Shown: positions 1 through 11,594 of the stretch, one piece after another
Layout: every line of letters begins with the position of its first letter
How positions within the stretch are numbered: the first letter of the stretch is position 1
From: Puccinellia tenuiflora
Lineage: Eukaryota > Streptophyta > Magnoliopsida > Poales > Poaceae
DNA: 64,000 nucleotides
Direction of reading: 5' to 3'
Assembly: GCA_012064385.1 (NCBI GenBank)
Contig: QRDG01000140.1
Location: 2,013,172 to 2,077,171, forward strand
Made by a program: the position numbers and the translations under genes
Notes under the pieces: generated by a model
Databases searched by the model: none
Told to the model about the DNA's origin: nothing
What the model saw: only the letters and a program-made list of their open reading frames with translations

Positions 1-1197
1 GACGGGAAATGCCATCTGTACTTCTCCCGGATGCATGTCAACGGGCAGCCAGTGCCGTACGCTGTAGGTCTTGCGAGACTACATGCAACATGGGTGGGAT
101 CCCTTAAGTCCCACGGTTCCTGGTGCCTATGATGGATTGTAGGGATGTCTGGAACGGGCAATCTGTTAGGCATAGGGGAGGACTTTTGAGTCTGGAACGG
201 TCTGCCTAAAGATTTAGGGGAGGACAAACCTACAAAAGGGTGGGCATGCGTTGTGTGGAGAAGCACAGTGAATGACTTGGATCAAAAACTGGGCCCCACA
301 CCAAAGAGAGTGTGGACGGGAAAGATCGCCCGGTTGTGCAACAAAGTCTTGATCTCTTATGGGTAAAGTAACGCACCTCTGTAGAGTGTAAAAAATAACA
401 TGTTACTCCCTGTTCCGGGAAGGAGCTGCGAACGCTGCAGGAAAGGAACTCCATGAAAGTTCTAGCCCTGTGAAGGATGACGGGCATAGTTTTCAGAATA
501 AAAGCTACCTCTTGAAGAAATGTTTACAAAAACCTTGCATTAAGCTTAAGGCTCCCTGGAGTCTAAAGCTGTAGCTAATGCATCAAACTTCCCACCGTAC
601 ATAATGGACTTGCTGGGTAACGCTGGTTACTCACTCTTGCCCTTTTGACCCCCTGCTTAGAATTGTGGAGCCCTCAAAGGAGTTGATGGTGGTGCATCAC
701 GATATTGAGACCTTCAACAAGGAGTCAACCGCTACTTCATCAACGGAAGAACAACAACAATAGCAATGCAGGAGCAATGACAACGATGATAACAACACAT
801 GAGCAATGATAACGAAGAGATCACACTGCCAATGGAGGAGACCACGCTTACTGGAGGAACGAGTACAAGTCCGGATAATCTTATTCCAGATAGAGTAGAT
901 TAAGGTGGTGGCAACAACAGTAGTGGATAAGGAGTTAGAGCTAGAGTTGATCTCCAGCTTAGTGCTACGAATTGGCTCTTCTCTGGATTTCATTTGCACG
1001 AGGCTATCCTCTATGTATCGAGGAGGTTCTCGAGATTTTGTAGTGAATATTGTTGTAATCCTATAGTGTTACCTTGGACCTGCTATGTTTTTGTTGTACC
1101 ACTCTGAGGGATGTAATATTCACGGATAGGTCCTTCTGTGAGTATTATGTCAATGACTTGCACACTACACCATGCAGTGGTGTGCTGGGTCACCGCA
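1..1197 (+). repeat. 5' LTR, last 1.2 kb only
   Basis: Matches the last 1.2 kb of the 3' LTR with roughly 13 single-base differences and one 3-base indel counted by eye (about 1%). It ends CCGCA two bases before the primer-binding site. The start lies left of the window, so the 5' target-site duplication cannot be seen. Confidence 0.9.
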
Positions 1198-1199
1198 GC

Positions 1200-1211
1200 T
1201 GGTATCAGAGC
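1200..1211 (+). other. Primer-binding site, initiator-Met tRNA type
   Basis: TGGTATCAGAGC, the usual plant LTR-retrotransposon primer site complementary to the 3' end of initiator tRNA-Met, two bases after the 5' LTR. Confidence 0.9.
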
Positions 1212-3726
1212 AAAGCGACCTTAGGTTTGAAACCTTTTAGGAGACTTGTAGGTTGGTAAAGACTATAGGAAGTTATTTTATCTAAACTATATCTATCTAT
1301 GACCTATGATGGTTATTCACTTGAGAATAATAACATCATATGTATATAGAGTATTCTTATCTAGTCTTCTATAGGTATAGTACTTGTCTATCTTGTTTCT
1401 TTGAAAAACTGGTATACCAGGTGAGAGGTTGCTCTCTATAATAGCTGTAGTATATCCAAGTCAGTGATATCTATGTGGTATCATTGAGGATGCCATCCTA
1501 TGAAGTAGAACCCTATTGAGAGTTGGTGATGGAAGGATAAGAGAAGAGAAGAACAATGGTGAGATGGATAGACTAAGCCATGTAAGTTATGGTAAGTATG
1601 CCACTTCCATTATGACCGAAGAGGATGTTGGGTAATAAGATACCATTTCAAGGAGGATATGGAGTAGTGCACTTGCCACAAGTAAAGTATTATGGTATTC
1701 ATGTATACCAATAGTACCTACACGAGAGAACGTGAGGTTACACTTTAAGATATTGAGATGCATGGATATACGCCAAGGCACGAAGACGAAGTTCAAGTCC
1801 AAGAAGACTTAGTTCCTTTTGAACTAAGATGAAGATAGGTATACTTAGACACTAGGTCAGAGTTACCTAATTGCGAATGGTCAATTGTGGTAAATATTCT
1901 TATAAGTCACACTTTGAGTAAAGGATAAACCTGTCCCATAAGCCTGTGAGGCACGAGTTGTTATAAGAAATAGGTCTATAAGGTAATATATATACCCAAC
2001 TTGCAGTGTATAGCATCTAAGCCTGGGTACTTGAGAGGTTTTTACTCAAAGTACCACGTATTTTTGGGCCAATGGTGCATGAGTGATATATATCACTATA
2101 TTTGGGTTTTTGGATCTTATTGGATTTTTGATTGACTAGATCCGAGCATGAAGTTTGAACTTGATGTGCAAATGCATGTTGCAACATTTTGTTCTTTCTT
2201 GATGTTACTGGTCTAGAGGGTACACAGGTTAGTATGAGAGCGTTCTGAGTGACCAGAATTGTTGCAGCAATGGAAGCTCGCGAAGAGAAAGAAGTCAAAA
2301 AGAAGACAAAGATCTACCAAAGATGTTGCAAGGAAAGCTAAATTAGGAGACATATCCGAGAAGGAAGGTTGTGAAGTTTTTGCTTATCAGGTCACGACGT
2401 CGTTTCATGGATGACAAACACAATGACGGAGGTCATGGGATGACAGAGACAAAAGGGAAATTCAAAGACATTGAAAGAAGAAGCAATAAAATGCAGGCCC
2501 GTGTTGATGAGATTGTCAGAACTTGGTGGAAGAAGTTAGTGTAGGAGCAATGAGGAGATATTGATACTACTGGGATCAAGCTTGAGAAGAAGTTTATCAA
2601 CATTTATGTGTCCAAGTGTATGATATGGTTGAAGACAAAGGAGGATGAAGACAGGAAGAACGTGGATATTTCCAGTTCTGCAAGAATAAATAGGGAGTTG
2701 CTCATCTATTGTAGACATCATCAATGATGGAAGAAGTAAAACTAATTGCCAAACACGGAGTTCATTGTTCCGAAGAACATTTGAATCAAGGGAAAAGAGT
2801 CTAGTTTGTTGTGGATTGATGATAAGCCAAGAAAGTTGATCTATTTGGAAGAGGGTATCTGACACTGGTGAAGCCAAAGTACTAAAGTTACAACTTACAT
2901 CCAGAGCCACTATTAAGATAGATGTTATCAACAAGATTGATGCCTTAGATTCCACTCCTCAAAAGGAGGACAACACCGGGATTTCGCAATATTTTGGATA
3001 TATACCTAAGATCTTTTTGAGACCATTAGGTAGGTATACTAAGATTTGAGCAAAAAGGTGAGTTATGAAGCTTGACTAAATAGAGTTGACTGAATAAAGC
3101 TCGATGGATTAGAGCTGACGGAAGGAGGTTCGCTTAACCGGACTCCAGAATAGAGGAAGACTCAGGAAAATTCAAGGAAAAAAAAGGGAATTATATATAT
3201 GTTGATTAGTACTTGACGGAGAAGACTTGCAGTTAGAAGGGAATACGATGACGAAGACAAGGTCGAAGTAGTACCAAGTCTCGATGGATGATGTTCTATA
3301 AAGCTGGAAAGAACAGTTAACCCAGAGGTTCTAAAACGAAAGCCTAGGTTACCATCAGAAATAAAGTCTTGCTAGTCTCAGGATTATAGGGAAGTGAACC
3401 AACAAACATATCAGAAGGTCGTATAAGGATGTCGATGATGATCTTCGACAGAGGGCTATAAAGCCATGGAAATGCGAGGAGTCAGAATTAGATGATTCAA
3501 GAAACATGAAGGAGTAATAGAATCACTAGAATTTAATAAATATTAGATGAAAGTTGACAGATGTATAGTATGGATCAAGGGGAGATGCAGAAAAGTATGT
3601 GGGACAAAGGATCACCAATATCTGCGTCCACGTCAGAAGGGAATTTGAGTGAATTAATATCAGCAAAAATTCTTTCTACGTATCTCTACATGAGAGGAGC
3701 CGAAACTTCGGGACGAAGTTTTTGTT

Positions 3727-3739
3727 AAGGGGGGAAGAC
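3727..3739 (+). other. Polypurine tract
   Basis: AAGGGGGGAAGAC immediately before the TG that opens the 3' LTR; expected second-strand priming site. Confidence 0.85.
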
Positions 3740-6700
3740 TGTAATACCCTAGCATTTAACAACCAACGAAGGGTAGAAGTATGATTTTGTGCATCTGCAT
3801 GCATGCATCTGAAAATCCGAATAAATTTTTCGCAAAATAAAACCCTGGAGGGATTGGAGATCATTCAACTTCATGAATAGAGTTTAGCTCATCTGAGGTG
3901 AATGTGATAATTTTGACATGACCTCCAGGCATTTTTAACGGTTGCGGGAAATCAGATCCAAATTGGAAAATACAAATGATATTAAATTGGTAAACTTATT
4001 TAGATGAATAATAAAGTTATACATGTTTACACTTTTAAGCAAACAACTCACAAATAAATACTAAGGTATAATTGTGTTAACACCTATCCCAATTTTGTAA
4101 TATTTTTAAGTAATTTATCAAGTTCATGGCATGTATTGCTTTTGAACATAAGAACTTGGTTGTATCTAAGATTAATGTGAACACATTTAAATGACCAAAA
4201 CATCTCTCTATTTTTTTAAATGTGACCTAGGTGTTCCAAAAATTCAAAATAAAAATACGTGGAGCTTCTCTATAATATTAGGAGCATCCATGAATTTTTC
4301 TATGATTTTTAGACTTGTCTAAAGCCTTAAAAAATGCAGGAAGTTTCTGTTGTAAATATTTTCTTAATTATAGAAAAACCCAGGGGGTTATCTACAAAGT
4401 TTCTTTTCTTTCTTTTCTTCTTCCTTCGCGGCCAGAAGGACGAGGTCGACGCCGCCGCACCACCTCCTACTTGCTTGCCTCCTTGCGGGGATAAGACCCC
4501 GGGGAGACGTCCCCATCTCACTCTCCTCCTCACCCCCTCGCCCCTCTCTCTTTCTTCCTCTCTCTGGCAGCAACGAGCTCGCAAACCCTAACCCTAATCC
4601 GCTCGGTCACCGACGCCCTTCCACATCGCCGGCAAATGGTGGAGCTCCGCGGCCGGAGACCTTGTCCATCGTCTTCGCCTCGTCGTCCTCTACGCGGTGG
4701 TGCCACGCGCGCGTGCTGGGAGGGACCGTAGCCGTGGAACGCGACCGGCGTCTAGCACAGCCGCCGCCGTCGTCGACCCAGATTCCGTCGCCGTCGTTGA
4801 TCCTCCGGCGCTTAAACCTTGTCCGGCAGCCTCTGGGTGAGCTCCTCTTTCGTTTGCCCCTTTCTATTTCATCGATTGCATCCCGGTTCGTCGAATCGCC
4901 GTCGGCCGTAGTGCGCCGCCGCCGCACGTCATCGCCGCCGTCGTTCCGGCGACCAAAAAGGGGAGGCGCCGCCACCCTTTGGTTCATCTCCGTCCCGCGC
5001 GTCTAGTACGCTAGTGCCCCTCGGCCGGGGAGGCCGGAGTCGGCCAGGCCGTGCTCGACATGGCTGCTGGCGCAGCTGCTGACGTCAGCCGACGTCAGCA
5101 CGACCTTATCCATTTACAAAATTAATAAAACTCTGACGAGTGGGACCCTCTGTCAGATATTTAATCTTTTCCAGAAATTCCAGTAAATGATATAAAATTA
5201 TAAAATCAATAACTTTTAATCTGTTTATCAAAAAAATACAAATAATATATCAAAATGCTTAGAAAAATGAAATCTATTTGATTATGCTAAATTCATACTT
5301 ATTTAATTAACTTTAAATAAAAGTTGTTCATAATTACTCAAATGCCATTCTTTGGCTAATTGTGGAAATAATTCCATTTGAGCAAATAAAATTACATAAA
5401 AATTATTTTAAATTCAGAAAAATATAACTCTTAGTTCAAATATTTCAAAATACAATATTTTTGACTTTCCTAATACATTAACTCAATTAAATTATGTGAT
5501 CAAAACAAAACTCCTTAAGGTATGTTTTAAAATAAAAATCATTTTATCTTAACAAGTCAATGACAATAGTTTCAAAAACAATTATTTTCAAAAAGATTTG
5601 AGATATAGTTCAAAATATAGAATTTGAGCTCAAATACCATAATGTAAATGACTGTCCCATTACCCATCCTAGGTAAAACACACAAAAAAGAGTTCATTTG
5701 AAAATCAATCACTTTAGTGTTATTACTTTTTGAAAGTAGTTAAATAAATTAAAATTACGGAATAAATGCAATCCTTAACTGAGCACCTGTAAGTTGTTTA
5801 TTAATCATGTAAAACATTACTTCGATAATCATAGCAAACACCTAAGTCTAAAAGTTATAACAACTCAAAGCATCTCACCGTTAACAAAGTAATCAATAAC
5901 GCTAAGCGCTTACTTGTGAGTTTGGGTATTTTGAGTTATATACGATGCATCTCATATTTATGCATAATAGCATATTGCAAGTGTTTCCAGTAGTCCTTAC
6001 TCGGACTACGTTGTTGTTTTCAGATCTCCGGGTTCTGACGCACCCTAGAACCCCGAAGGGCATGAACTGCCACCTCTGCCGCAGGCAAGTTCATCACTTG
6101 CTCATACCTCTTGAAATATTTGTTAGAAAACTATTTGCAAAACTTTAATATACTATCACCTTTATACAAAAGAAAGCATAAAACCTATTTCTTTAATAAT
6201 ATGACTATTTGGCTATCTACCCGAGTGGTGGTAACCTATTATGGTTGGCAAATGGGACCATGGTAAGAAGAATAGGTCCGGAGGTTCCATTTGCACGGAA
6301 AAGTATTACCTAGGACTTATCAACAAATGTCGTCATAATGATTGCCCCGTAAAGACGCGTTAACCATAAGACCTGGAATGGGACGGGAAATGCCATCTGT
6401 ACTTCTCCCGGATGCATGTCAACGGGCAGCCAGTGTCGTACGCTGTAGGTCTTGCGAGACTACATGCAACATGGGTGGGATCCCTTAAGTCCCACGGTTC
6501 CTGGTGCCTATGATGGATTGTAGGGATGTCTGGAACGGGCAATCTGTTAGGCATAGGGGAGGACTTTTGAGTCTGGAACGGTCTGCCTAAAGATTTAGGG
6601 GAGGACAAACCTACAAAAGGGTGGGCATGCGTTGTGTGGAGAAGCACAGTGAATGACTTGGATCAAAAACTGGGCCCCACACCAAAGAGAGTGTGGACGG

Positions 6701-7581
6701 GAAAGATCGCCCGGTTGTGCAACAAAGTCTTGATCTCTTATGGGTAAAGTAACGCACCTCTGCAGAGTGTAAAAAATTGTAACATGTTACTCCCTGTTCC
6801 GGGAAGGAGCTGCGAACGCTGCAGGAAAGGAACTCCATGAAAGTTCTAGCCCTGTGAAGGATGACGGGCATAGTTTCTAGAATAAAAGCTACCTCTTGAA
6901 GAAATGTTTACAAAAACCTTGCATTAAGCTTAAGGCTCCCTGGAGTCTAAAGCTGTAGCTAGTGCATCAAACTTCCCACCGTACATAATGGACTTGCTGG
7001 GTAACGCTGGTTACTCACTCTTGCCCTTTTGACCCCCTGCTTAGAATTGTGGAGCCCTCAAAGGAGTTGATGGTGGTGCATCACGATATTGAGACCTTCA
7101 ACAAGGAGTCAACCGCTACTTCATCAACGGAAGAACAACAACAATAGCAACGCAGGAGCAATGACAACGATGATAACAACACATGAGCAATGATAACGAA
7201 GAGATCACACTGCCAATGGAGAAGACCACGCTTACTAGAGGAACGAGTACAAGTCCGGATAATCTTATTCCAGATAGAGTAGATTAAGGTGGTGGCAACA
7301 ACAGTAGTGGATAAGGAGTTAGAGCTAGAGCTGATCTCCAGCTTAGTGCTACGAATTGGCTCTTCTCTGGATTTCATTTGCACGAGGCTATCCTCTATGT
7401 ATCGAGGAGGTTCTCGAGATTTTGTAGTGAATATTGTTGTAATCCTATAGTGTTACCTTGGACCTGCTATGTTTCTGTTGTACCACTCTGAGGGATGTAA
7501 TATTCACGGATAGGTCCTTCTGTGAGTATTATGTCAACGACTTGCACACTACACCATGCAGTGGTGTGCTGGGTTACCGCA
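3740..7581 (+). repeat. 3' LTR of LARD-like element (3842 bp)
   Basis: Bounded by TGTAATACCC and CCGCA. A GC-rich block (about 4430-5060) with CT-rich runs and a short CCCTAACCCTAA stretch sits between AT-rich arms and may be part of the LTR promoter or leader. Reading frames inside the LTR differ from copy to copy and match no known protein. The 3' flank starts GGTCT, the candidate target duplication, whose partner is outside the window. Confidence 0.9.
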
Positions 7582-8478
7582 GGTCTGTGCGGGGAAGGGG
7601 ACAGAGGGGCCGCCCGACGACCGGGAACCGGAGGAGGATGGGGAGTTGGAGAGTATGGCGGGAAGGGAGGAGGGGGAGAGGAGGAAGAGAAGCGTACCGG
7701 CGGCTACCGCCGGTTCTTCTCGCGTGGTTACAGGGAGGGAGGAATGGTGAGCCTCGTTCGCTCACTTTTGAGACGAAGCGGTACGCGCGGGACGACGATT
7801 ATGGCCAATTCTGAGGCTGCGGGCTCGGAATCATTGCGTGGCGGTTCGCATGCGAGGAGAGGCTAGCTCGGAATTGGATGTCATTTCCAAAGACCCAATT
7901 CTGTACGCACCCAAACAAGGGGATTCGAGCCCGAATTCCAGATTCCCGAATTCCAAGTGTGAATTCCTACATCCAGACACAGCATAAAACATCTTATATT
8001 AAGGAACAGAGGGAGTAGATGGTACCCCGCACGTTGTAGTAGGATCTTTGCTCACACTCCTTAAACGATGTATGTGCTTGAACAAAAAGAATGGGGCACT
8101 CTGCAAAGTGGCAAGATGTCAAACATGTAGTTGAATATTTGTTAATAAACATTGGTAATGAAGAATTGAACCATACATAAATTGTTAATCACTATGCTAG
8201 ACACCAGCAGATAGAAAAGTGAATCATGGAAAAACCACGCTCTACAATCTGACGAATTTTTGAAGAAATGTTAAATTCTCAGTACTTAAACGTCGGGACT
8301 CAAACATAGCAGATGGAGGACTTACAAAAAGGGTTAACACTGGGTTATTTTGATATTTTCTTACAAAATCATGCAAAGGAAAAGGTCGAATCGAAATTAG
8401 CATCGTAAACGAATGTACATACAACCGTGATTTTTACTTGCGGGGTGTTGAAATGGCAAACCAAGTAAAAAAGAATTG
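7582..8478. other. Interval without recognisable gene; MITE-like scraps
   Basis: 7582-7870 is GC- and purine-rich with overlapping short ORFs that look like composition artefacts. 7860-7988 has GAATTCC repeats leading into CATCCAGACACAGCATAA, which resembles the end of a Tourist/Harbinger-type MITE. 7994-8015 (TTAAGGAACAGAGGGAG, then TA at 8016) resembles the right end of a Stowaway MITE; no left end was found. 8020-8478 is AT-rich and unassigned. Confidence 0.4.
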
Positions 8479-8486
8479 CGAAGAAC

Positions 8487-8624
8487 ATAAAAAAACGAGA
8501 CCAACAGGAGGACCATGCGGCATTTAATTAAGAAGAAACTCGAGGCACAACGCTGAGGGCTCGAACGCGGGTCGTGGGCAGCGCGCTGAGCGCAGCTAGC
8601 CAACTGGTCGATGCCCAGTTCCCT
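8487..8624 (-). mobile_element. tRNA-derived SINE, Au-like
   Basis: On the minus strand the insert opens with a tRNA-like head: an A-box-like TTGGCTAGCTGCG, then 35-40 bases on a B-box-like GCGTTCGAGCCC, the two RNA polymerase III promoter elements. It ends in CTTAATTAAATGCCGCATGG and a run of seven T, as in the T-tailed Au/p-SINE families of grasses. The insert is flanked by direct repeats CGAAGAAC (8479-8486 and 8625-8632), the expected target duplication. About 138 bp, close to full length for a small SINE. Family placement is from memory. Confidence 0.72.
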
Positions 8625-8760
8625 CGAAGAACTTCATAGTAGCCCTTCAGAAAGTTTTCATACAAAACAATTGCATGGGTGCAATATGGGTGAAGAGCTA
8701 ATTCAATCTGCCGTATATGTACATCCGTTGTAGCTGAGAGGGCCTTAGATGATATCCGTT
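8625..8760 (-). pseudogene. Unidentified coding exon, split by the SINE
   Basis: On the minus strand a pyrimidine-rich stretch ending TTTTTGTACTCAG at 8761 looks like a splice acceptor. It is followed by an open frame of about 42 codons containing TDVHIRQIELALHPYC and AIVLYENFLKGYYEVL. The residue mix looks like genuine coding sequence, but I do not recognise the family. The SINE sits at the end of this stretch; without it the frame would continue about 25 codons to a stop near 8397. It may be a captured exon or a decayed gene remnant. Confidence 0.35.
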
Positions 8761-8924
8761 CTGAGTACAAAAAGTGAGAGACTTAATAGAAGCATCAGCT
8801 AGATGTAGAGATACCTGCGAGTATATACAGGAGTATTAAAAAACAAATAAAAACAACTTCTGTAGGGATGAAATAAACAACCATTAGCAGTAGTACAGTC
8901 CGGGAAAATCATTCACTCCGTGCA

Positions 8925-8939
8925 AGTGTATATGAGTAT
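8925..8939 (+). repeat. Target-site duplication, left copy, of LINE-derived insert
   Basis: AGTGTATATGAGTAT, identical to 10283-10297. Fifteen bases is in the usual range for L1-type target-primed insertion. Confidence 0.75.
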
Positions 8940-10282
8940 TGAGGAGCTCTCGCGATATGCGACTAGGGTTTCCCCTCCCGACGCTGCCGCCCTCCACCCC
9001 CGCCGCCGCAGCCGTCTTCTCCCTCCCCCCGCCGTGGCCGCACTGCGACCGCTCCCTCTGCCCGCCTCGCCTCCGCCCAGGCCTCCCGTCGCTCGCTCCG
9101 CTCGCCCCCCGCGGGAGACGGGGCGGGCCCTTCCATCCTCTCCCTCAGGTACCTCTCTTCTTCCCCTCCCCCCTTCTGCCGTCGGCGTGGACCGCCGGGC
9201 CGTGCCCGGGCGGTGCCGGTGGCGGTGGGACAGCCCTTACCCGCGCGCTTGGAGGGGATCGTGGGAATCTCTCGGGCGGCGGCGGTGATCTTCGACCTGG
9301 CTTCGATCCGACGGGATTCGGGTGGCCTGGTGGCGGTGGTGCGGCCGTTGGCGGCGGGGAGCCCCGGTTGCCTGCGTACAGCCAGCCGACCACCGTCGTG
9401 CGGCCAACAACGTCCTTCAGCTCAGATCTGGGCCCATTTGGGCCCCATCTGGGCTAGGATGGGCCTCATGCGTGGAGGCGGCACCCCCGGTGGATGGAGG
9501 AGTAGGAGCCCGTGCTGGGGATGGCGGAGTCGGTGGTGCCCTTGCTGTAGTGTGGCGGCGGGGCTTTACGAGCCCTTTTGGGCTTGGGCGGGCCAGCGTG
9601 GGCCCGGTTTGCTTAGCTGCTGCATCCGGTAGGCTACTGCCGCGTGGGCCAGCATGGGCCTTTCGGCGGTGGAGGTAGATCCCTCCCGCGTGCCACTGTG
9701 CTGCCGACCCTCATCGAGTTCCTTCTACTCAGCTCTTCCGACCTCGCGATTTGGACCACGATGAGACGACAACGATGACTTCAAGACCGTGGTGGCGTGC
9801 GCTGGCGGGCGGTAAGATTGGTGGTGCTATACGAAGCGTTCTAGGAGTGTGATTTTTTGGAGGTCGGGAGAAATCCCTGTCGTCTCGACACTGACGCGGT
9901 GATGCCTGCGTTCGTCGCCATCCTTCCTGAAGGGCGTCGGGTACCTATTTCTCCCACCTCAGCGTACCGGGGGAAACCCTAGGACACATCGGGGGTAACC
10001 CTAGCTGTCCGGGCAGCAGCATCGTCGTCGTCGCTCCCTTCTTGGAGGTGCTGCTTGGTACGAGGCGATTCGGAGTGGTGGGAGCGTGGTGGAACTTCTC
10101 GGGAGGGCGCAACGGTTGCGAGTCATCTCTGTTTTCGTCAAACCATAGTTGTCGGCTTTGTTTTTTGTTCTTTGTTCTTTTTTCTTTCTTTTGGGCATGA
10201 TTGTGCTGTTTGCCCCAGCAGTACCCTGCAGTGTGTATCGGTTGGTTGTTATATTAATATAGCGGGGCGAAAACCTGTTTCG
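8940..10282 (+). mobile_element. LINE-derived retroelement, internally deleted (1343 bp)
   Basis: Flanked by identical 15 bp direct repeats. The 5' part is GC-rich and opens with GACTAGGGTTTCCCC, like the 5' leaders of grass L1-type LINEs. The 3' end (ATTAATATAGCGGGGCGAAA, about 10252-10271) matches the GCGGGGCGAAA ending common in grass LINEs. No endonuclease or reverse transcriptase is encoded, and the ORFs inside (up to 172 codons, Pro/Arg/Gly-rich) overlap one another and look compositional. I infer a non-autonomous derivative joining LINE 5' and 3' ends; a retroposed transcript with a LINE-like tail is possible. Confidence 0.55.
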
Positions 10283-10297
10283 AGTGTATATGAGTAT
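10283..10297 (+). repeat. Target-site duplication, right copy
   Basis: AGTGTATATGAGTAT, identical to 8925-8939. The sequence right after it (10302-10340) resembles 8887-8920, so the target may have lain in an older local duplication. Confidence 0.75.
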
Positions 10298-10442
10298 ATC
10301 GGCAGTAGTACAGTGCAGAAAAAATCATTTACTTCTATGGGTATTCATCTCTTGCGAAACAACCCTCTGTTTTATTAATTTTTTAAATCGCTTAACACTG
10401 TTCTAACGCGAACACAGCACAAATGCTATGCAGTTTCAAAAA

Positions 10443-10540
10443 AATAAAGAATCCAGAAAGAGTTCAGAGCACCATACCGTAGACAGGGAGTGGCAATAAA
10501 GAATCCAGAAAGAATTCAGAGCACCATACCGTAGAGAGGG
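10443..10540 (+). repeat. Tandem duplication, 52 bp period, two copies
   Basis: AATAAAGAATCCAGAAAGA starts at 10443 and again at 10495; the copies run on through GAGCACCATACCGTAGA with a few substitutions. Confidence 0.85.
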
Positions 10541-10835
10541 TCCGCTATGACAATATGGCTTGTTGTCAACGTGGTAGTCTCCATGTTGTCGGAGCCTCCA
10601 GCTGAGTTTCTGTATTATATACTACTCCAAGTTATCGTTTTTTGCTACCCTCCCAGACCACCACAGCGAACCCTTGTGTTCCAAGTTATCGTTTTTTGCT
10701 GTTTTACACCAGGCAAATGTTAGCTCGTGTCGCTGACGAATGGGGCCAGAAAGCAGTGGGTCCGATCAGTTCAGAGTGACCCGCTGCCCATCCGTGGCAC
10801 GCTGTCCCCTGCCCCCACTCCTCGCCCGCAGATTG

Positions 10836-10860
10836 TCTGACTTGGTAACACCAAGTCAGA
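10836..10860. repeat. Perfect short hairpin
   Basis: TCTGACTTGGT and its reverse complement separated by three bases (11 bp stem). No U-tract follows, and a terminator role is not expected in a plant nuclear genome. Confidence 0.7.
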
Positions 10861-11116
10861 CACTGACTGTGCCGACTGTGCCGTAGGATCAAGAATCTAA
10901 GGCTGAGATGGAGGCAAGCACTATTCCCGAAACACTGTTCACAGAAACACTGTTCGTAATACTGTAGCAAGTACTGTTCGGAGGGTACTGTAGCGTCCAA
11001 TCTAAACCATCAGTTTACCTCTGACTTTGATACACTATGTCACAGAATCTCAGCGCCTCTCTCATTGGCCGTAGACGAAAAGAGAAGGCAGAGAAAAAGT
11101 GAAAAACACCGCCGCG

Positions 11117-11594
11117 CAAACCTGGCCAAAGGGGCCGGTGCTCGCGGGCCGGCCCGCTAGCACGCGTGCCCGGCCTGTTATGGGCCTGGCACGACACGCG
11201 GCTTAACGGGCCGTGCCTGGTCCGCGGCACGCCCGGTGCCGTGCCTGGGCCTCAAGTCCGGCACGCGGGCCGGCACGGCACGGCCCGTTTAACTTTTATT
11301 TATTTATTTTACTAATTTTTTTGAAAAAAAATAAGCTTAGCAGGCCAAAATCAGCCCAAAAACACGCTGAAATCGGCCCGTATATTTTTTTTTGGTTTTT
11401 TTCTAAAAAAGAAGGTCGACGGGGGCTTAACGGGCCAGCCCGTTTATTAAAGGGGCCGTGCCTGGGCCTGAAGGCGAGGCCCGAAGGCTGGCACGGCACG
11501 GCCCGTTTATAAACGGGCCGCCTCGTGCCGTGCCGGGGCCGGCCCGTTTATCTCCGCGGCGGGCCGTGCCGGGCCGGCCCGTTGGCCAGGTCTG
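11117..11594. mobile_element. Non-autonomous hAT element with 8 bp target duplication (478 bp)
   Basis: The left end reads CAAACCTGGCCAAAGGGG and the right end, reverse-complemented, CAGACCTGGCCAACGGG: imperfect terminal inverted repeats starting CA, as in hAT elements. They are flanked by the identical 8 bp repeat CCGCCGCG (11109-11116 and 11595-11602), the hAT duplication length. Subterminal regions are packed with CGGGCC/GGCCCG and CGTGCC motifs, like the subterminal repeats that hAT transposases bind; the centre (11290-11420) is AT-rich. No transposase is encoded. The short GC-rich ORFs are by-products of the repeats. Confidence 0.75.

Larger units (their letters stand above)
1198..3739 (+). 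other. Internal domain of LARD-like element, no coding capacity seen
   Basis: About 2.5 kb between primer site and polypurine tract. Only short ORFs (longest about 139 codons, minus strand) occur, and none shows zinc-knuckle, protease, RT or integrase motifs. The final 60 bases resemble the stretch just after pol in Tekay/Del elements, which suggests derivation from a coding element by loss or replacement of gag-pol. Confidence 0.75.
1..7581 (+). mobile_element. Long-LTR, non-coding Gypsy-type retrotransposon (LARD-like), 5' end outside window
   Basis: Positions 1-1197 recur almost base for base at 6383-7581, and the two copies bracket a primer-binding site and a polypurine tract, so these are the end of the 5' LTR and the 3' LTR of one element. 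The LTR begins TGTAATACCC and ends CCGCA. The sequence before the 3' LTR (an ACTTCGGGACGAAG block, then an AAGGGGGG run) is typical of Tekay/Del-type Gypsy elements. The interior of about 2.5 kb has no gag or pol, so it must have moved with enzymes from another element. Total length would be about 10.2 kb. Family name not assigned. Confidence 0.9.
10298..11108. other. Spacer without gene; short repeats
   Basis: Holds a 52 bp tandem duplication and a perfect hairpin (listed separately), two copies of CCAAGTTATCGTTTTTTGCT (10628 and 10681 regions), and a cluster of ACTGTT/ACTGTAG motifs at 10918-10993. No credible coding sequence. Confidence 0.6.

Noticed and set aside
230..999. Minus-strand ORFs of 85-100 codons at 230-487 and 697-999, repeated at 6611-6871 and 7081-7383
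   Set aside because: They lie inside LTR copies, are antisense, lack motifs, and recur only because the LTR is duplicated.
4583..4596. Interstitial telomere repeat (CCCTAACCCTAA)
   Set aside because: Only two units in a CT-rich LTR segment.
8540..8625. tRNA gene on the minus strand
   Set aside because: The A- and B-box-like motifs belong to a SINE head: there is no acceptor-stem pairing, and a T-tail and target duplication are present.
8920..9678. Pro/Arg/Gly-rich ORFs of 118-172 codons in the LINE-derived insert
   Set aside because: Three frames overlap over the same GC-rich stretch; no domain pattern.
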